Source: an uncultured Chlorobiaceae bacterium (GTDB taxonomy: Bacteria; Bacteroidota; Chlorobiia; Chlorobiales; Chlorobiaceae). Taken from it: a DNA stretch of 64,000 nt. This document shows positions 60,643 to 64,000 of the stretch, piece after piece; position 1 is the first letter of the stretch; each line of letters opens with the position of its first letter. The translations under genes and the position numbers were made by a program. Below the pieces are notes generated by a model. The model ran no database searches. It was not told the origin of the DNA and saw only the letters and a list, made by a program, of their open reading frames with translations. The stretch covers positions 62,001 to 126,000 of the forward strand of contig CAINOC010000045.1 of assembly GCA_903851385.1 (NCBI GenBank), given 5' to 3'.

Positions 60643-60951
60643 TCAGCTTATAAGGTGGGCTTCGCAGGCCTCTCCATTTTCGAGTGCGTCGAGAATTTCG
60701 TCGATTTTTTCTTCCCCGTCAATCTCTCCGTACCAGAAGTTTTCAGGATAAATGACGACGACAGGCCCTTTTTCGCAGATATTGAGGCAGCCTGTTGCTG
60801 AGACGGCTACATCAGTCATGCCTCGGTCAGAGAGTTCGCTTTCAAGGTAAGGAATAAGGCTGAGCGACTCTTTTTTGTGGCAGATGCCCTGAGGAGTGCC
60901 CTGGGCCCTGAAACTTGCGCAGACGAAAATGTGATGTTTTGGTTTGTCCAT
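60643..60951 (-). CDS. [2Fe-2S] ferredoxin of thioredoxin-like type, nif-associated
   Basis: 102 residues with four cysteines in VCASF (Cys11), GICHKK (Cys24) and GCLNIC (Cys55, Cys59), the thioredoxin-like 2Fe-2S pattern. The 'GPVVVIYPENFWYG' stretch is typical. Such ferredoxins accompany nif genes in Chlorobi and can donate electrons to nitrogenase. It follows nifB by 107 bp. Confidence 0.88.
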   Translation of the reverse strand: MDKPKHHIFVCASFRAQGTPQGICHKKESLSLIPYLESELSDRGMTDVAVSATGCLNICEKGPVVVIYPENFWYGEIDGEEKIDEILDALENGEACEAHLIS

Positions 60952-61058
60952 GATCGTGGTTCGTATGAGTTATAGTTACTGATATTTTTTTGATAAATTT
61001 TTGGCAACAATAGATCCCTCCCTCCGGTCTGGATGACAGTGGGGAGGGATCTCACTGT

Positions 61059-62333
61059 TTATCCGCACCCGCCTCCGGTCCCGGAACAGCTTGAACCGCA
61101 GGCATGGATTTGACTGCTTTTCATGAGATGTTTCAGGTCCTGGCCATTAAAGATTCCCTGAACAGCTTCCTCTATTACTCCCTCAAGAACCATAACATCA
61201 ATGCCGTTTGCTTTCATCACTTTGCTAGGGGAGTCTCCGGCACCATTAACGAGCAGCGCTCTGCAATCGTGCAGTGTATCGGCAAGTGCTTTCCACCGTT
61301 CCTGACCCCCGCCGGATGGCGGTGCAGTTCGGGAATCGACAAGGATACAATCACCGTTTGAATGGTTGAAGCCATAAATCAGAAAGCGGTCTGCTTCGCC
61401 GAGGTGCTGGTTGATCAGTACGCCTTCCATGCTGCTTACAGCAATATAGGGGCGCTTTTCTGATGGGTTTTTCGGCAACGCGGCTGCCTCTGCGAGCTTC
61501 TTCATCATCTCTTCGTTGTTGAGTTCACCGATAATTCCGACTGCATCGGCTCGGCAGCGGGCACAGTGTTTCATTTGGGGAAGATACTCGCTGGTGGCAG
61601 TCTGAATTTCTGCAACCATTTCCAGAGAGGGCTCCTCAATGTTTTCAAAAACTGTCTCAGTTGTGCTGTAATAGGGCAGACAGTTCAGTATATCGGCTCC
61701 AAGTTCAGCCACTTTTGATGCTACGGCAATAACATGACTATCGTTGATGCCTGGAATAATAATCGAGTTCACTTTTGCAGTGATGCCAGCCTCCTTAAGC
61801 TTTTTAAGCGACTCAAGCTGGTTTTCGATAAGCACCCTGGCGGCATCGACATCGCGGTACATTTTCTTTTTGTATCTGACCCAGGCATAGACCTCTGCAC
61901 CGATTACGGGATCTATAGCATTAATGGTAATGGTTACATGGCTTACCTTCAGCTCAGCAAGTTCATCAATATAAGGCAGCAGCTCAAGGCCGTTCGTAGC
62001 CAGGCAGAGAAGCATTTTCGGATATTTTGCCCTTACCAGCCGGAGTGTTTCCATCGTTTCATCCGGGTTGGCAAAAGGATCCCCAGGGCCTGCAATTCCG
62101 ACCACGGCAATGTTTGGCGAGAGCACTAACGCCTGTTCGAGATAGTGTAATGCCTGCAATGGCGAAAGTATCCTGCTTGTTACGCCCGGACGGTTTTCGT
62201 TCATGCAGTCGAATTTACGATTGCAGTAGTTGCACTGGATGTTGCATTTCGGTGCAACAGGGAGGTGGATACGTCCGAATTTATGGCGGGACGCATCGTT
62301 GAAACAGGGGTGGTTTTCTATTTGTAATGACAT
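61059..62333 (-). CDS. nifB: NifB, FeMo-cofactor core synthase (radical SAM, NifX-like C-terminal domain)
   Basis: 424 residues. Radical SAM site CNIQCNYCNRKFDC, then GPGDPFANPDETMETLR, TITINAIDPVIGAEVYAWV, PGINDSHV and CARCRADAVGIIGE. The C-terminal NifX-like domain begins about residue 300 (YIAVSSMEGVLINQHLGEAD) and the protein ends in a Cys-rich tail (HACGSSCSGTGGGCG). It builds the NifB-co precursor. GGGAGGACACC precedes the ATG. It is 12 bp after nifN. Confidence 0.96.
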   Translation of the reverse strand: MSLQIENHPCFNDASRHKFGRIHLPVAPKCNIQCNYCNRKFDCMNENRPGVTSRILSPLQALHYLEQALVLSPNIAVVGIAGPGDPFANPDETMETLRLVRAKYPKMLLCLATNGLELLPYIDELAELKVSHVTITINAIDPVIGAEVYAWVRYKKKMYRDVDAARVLIENQLESLKKLKEAGITAKVNSIIIPGINDSHVIAVASKVAELGADILNCLPYYSTTETVFENIEEPSLEMVAEIQTATSEYLPQMKHCARCRADAVGIIGELNNEEMMKKLAEAAALPKNPSEKRPYIAVSSMEGVLINQHLGEADRFLIYGFNHSNGDCILVDSRTAPPSGGGQERWKALADTLHDCRALLVNGAGDSPSKVMKANGIDVMVLEGVIEEAVQGIFNGQDLKHLMKSSQIHACGSSCSGTGGGCG

Positions 62334-62345
62334 GGTGTCCTCCCT

Positions 62346-63698
62346 TTACATGTAAGTGTAGCCGATTGATGAAGCATTCTGTCGCTGTTCGATAACGGTG
62401 TTGACAATCCGGTCAAACAGTTCCTGTGTGCCTCTGTAGCCGAGATGGTGCATTCTCTGGCCTCCGAAGCGGTCGTGAATCGGAAAGCCGAGCCTGATCA
62501 GCGGGATATTGTTTTTTCTTGACATGGTGTACCCTTTACTGTTGCCGATGAGAAAATCGGGTTTCAGTAACTTTGCTTCATCTTCGATATCGACAAAATC
62601 AACCCCTTCCCGTACCTTTATTCCCAGTTCGTCCATGTTTGGAATAAGCTCCTTGATGCTTTTTCTCAAAAGGCCGCTTTTTCCTCCCGAAGCACAGAGT
62701 ATTGGCGTTATGCCGATTTCAGTCAGAAACGCGGTCATGCCAACCACAAGATCCTCTTCACCGTATATGATGACTTTCTGCTCAAACACATATTTATGTC
62801 CGTCAGCGTATGCGTCAATCAGGCGGCGACGTTCATCGTCATATTTCTCGGGCCGCTCTTGTCCGGTGAGCGTTTCGAGCAGATCGAAAAATTTGTCACT
62901 CTCCTTGATGCCGATAGGCAGGGCCATATGATATCTTGGTACACCGAAAGTCTCTTCGAGGTATCCGGCAGCTGACTTCGATGCCTCCAGGGTTGAGCCG
63001 AACTCGATGCTTGCGATTGCACTTCCTGCCATAGCAATAGCACTTGCAGGAGTGCCGCCAGGGGGAATCCGGTGGTATTCACCCCAGGGCCCGCCGTCCA
63101 TAGTCTGCGAATAGTCAGGCAGAAGCATATAGGGTACCTTGAAATCTTCAAGAATCTCCTTGAGGTACCGGATGTCTGCCGGTGATACCATGTTCGGAAA
63201 GATGTTGATCAGCTTCTCCTGAGCTCCCTTTTCAGCAAGGGTTTTAACGGTCGCCCGCACAGCTGCATGAAACCCGTCGATATGGCTTCCCATATAGCTT
63301 GGCGTGGAAGCATGAATCATGATCGGCATCGGCGAGCCGTTTTTAAACTCCGCCTTGTATTCTCTGATGATCATGGGCACATCATCCCCTATAGTCTCGC
63401 TCAGGCAGGTTGTGGCAATGCCGATAACTTCCGGTTTGTACTGCTTGCTGACGTTTTTCAGTCCAATCTTAAGGTTGTGACTGCCGCCGAATACAGCTGT
63501 TTCTTCATGGAAGTTCGATGAAGCAATATCGATCGGTTCCTTGTAATGGCTTATCAGATACCGGCGGATATAGGTCGCACATCCTTGTGAACCGTGCAGG
63601 AACGGAACGCAGTTTTCTATTCCTCTGAAAGCGAGGCATGCCCCGAGAGGGTTGCAGAGCTTACAGGCGTTCTGTGTTGCTGTTTTTGCATGCTTCAT
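62346..63698 (-). CDS. nifN: NifN, nitrogenase cofactor scaffold subunit
   Basis: 450 residues from MKHAKTATQNACKLCNPLG (63698) with AGGAGTC upstream; an in-frame upstream extension overlaps nifE and was rejected. CKLCNPLGACLAFRGIENCVPFLHGSQGC carries the cluster cysteines, and TTCLSETIGDDVP is the NifD/K-type motif. NifEN completes the FeMo cofactor. Its ATG overlaps the nifE stop by 3 bp. Confidence 0.94.
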   Translation of the reverse strand: MKHAKTATQNACKLCNPLGACLAFRGIENCVPFLHGSQGCATYIRRYLISHYKEPIDIASSNFHEETAVFGGSHNLKIGLKNVSKQYKPEVIGIATTCLSETIGDDVPMIIREYKAEFKNGSPMPIMIHASTPSYMGSHIDGFHAAVRATVKTLAEKGAQEKLINIFPNMVSPADIRYLKEILEDFKVPYMLLPDYSQTMDGGPWGEYHRIPPGGTPASAIAMAGSAIASIEFGSTLEASKSAAGYLEETFGVPRYHMALPIGIKESDKFFDLLETLTGQERPEKYDDERRRLIDAYADGHKYVFEQKVIIYGEEDLVVGMTAFLTEIGITPILCASGGKSGLLRKSIKELIPNMDELGIKVREGVDFVDIEDEAKLLKPDFLIGNSKGYTMSRKNNIPLIRLGFPIHDRFGGQRMHHLGYRGTQELFDRIVNTVIEQRQNASSIGYTYM

Positions 63699-64000
63699 AT
63701 CTTGACTCCTTTTCTTGGAGCGAACTGCCATACCGGACTCATGACCGATTGATAGACCTCCAGTGCAAAATTGTACATGCCGACAAATCCGGCGAGAGGG
63801 ATTTTTCTCTCATGGTTGTGATCACAGAATCCGATACCGAGCTTGAAGGCGATCGGGCGTTCCTTAACACCCCCGATAAGCAGGTCGGCCTCTTTTTCCA
63901 GAATGAATTTCGAAAGCTCAACAGGATTTGAATCGTCCACGATCACGGTTCCTTCGTCGCACATCTCCTTCAGCCTTGCATAGTCATCCTTGTTGCCTGT
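63695..64000 (-). CDS. nifE: NifE, nitrogenase cofactor scaffold subunit, C-terminal part (cut by window edge)
   Basis: 102 codons visible up to the window edge. The end reads DDSNPVELSKFILEKEADLLIGGVKERPIAFKLGIGFCDHNHERKIPLAGFVGMYNFALEVYQSV and stops in GVKI. These match the NifE C-terminus (KERPIAFKLG.F.DHNH). The stop overlaps nifN. Confidence 0.93.
   Translation of the reverse strand, partial: TGNKDDYARLKEMCDEGTVIVDDSNPVELSKFILEKEADLLIGGVKERPIAFKLGIGFCDHNHERKIPLAGFVGMYNFALEVYQSVMSPVWQFAPRKGVKI

Overview
The window looks like chromosome of a green sulfur bacterium (Chlorobiaceae; Chlorobium/Pelodictyon type). This is an inference from the gene set: nif genes (nifE-nifN-nifB-ferredoxin), a complete hyp set, sulfur-assimilation genes of Chlorobi type and a family of small porins. 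No photosynthesis gene or rRNA is in view to settle it. Genes are densely packed and mostly on the minus strand. No insertion sequence, prophage or CRISPR array was seen.

Layout. 1-5662 (minus): a cbb3 oxidase operon, ccoN-O-Q-P-G-fixH-(fixH-like)-ccoI, which implies an oxygen-linked terminal oxidase in a lineage usually treated as strictly anaerobic. 5844-15887: housekeeping genes (mtnA, purine nucleoside phosphorylase, yggS, cyclophilin, tatD, lspA, aroE, two TPR proteins, uvrC). 15657-21367: a universal stress protein, an MFS transporter with a small membrane partner, and two porins with near-identical leaders. 21572-23977: NUDIX hydrolase, a DUF1207-like protein, pyrB. 24178-30135 (plus): hypA-B-F-C-D-E. 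30141-35709: a complete 2-oxoglutarate dehydrogenase operon (sucA-sucB-lpdA), unexpected beside a reductive TCA cycle. 35941-42906: a two-component system, acetate kinase with a small interrupted ORF behind it, an Mg-type P-ATPase. 43019-44233: two membrane proteins of unknown role.

The most interesting block is 44342-57513 (minus), which looks like one large sulfur locus. Reading from the promoter side it holds a short leader ORF with five consecutive Cys codons, a strong intrinsic terminator (a likely cysteine-responsive attenuator), a DUF4395 membrane protein, a tRNA-Cys with an odd anticodon stem, O-acetylhomoserine sulfhydrylase, an HPr-like protein lacking the phosphorylatable His (Crh-like), a NarL-type regulator, cysteine synthase, serine acetyltransferase, a Family 2B encapsulin shell protein with an inserted cyclic-nucleotide-binding-like domain, its probable cargo (a cysteine desulfurase with a disordered N-terminal extension of about 340 residues), cystathionine gamma-synthase, and thiS-G-H-F. 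The genes connect sulfide fixation into cysteine and homocysteine, encapsulated cysteine desulfuration, and sulfur delivery to thiazole.

57749-64000: modE, a third porin, and the nif genes. A near-perfect Mo-box-like palindrome lies in the porin-nif gap and a weaker one in the modE/porin divergent promoter. Heptanucleotide tandem repeats occur inside the flexible linkers of sucB and the encapsulated desulfurase, and degenerate copies of a dispersed 'GTCATTCTGAACGAAG' type element sit in intergenic DNA.
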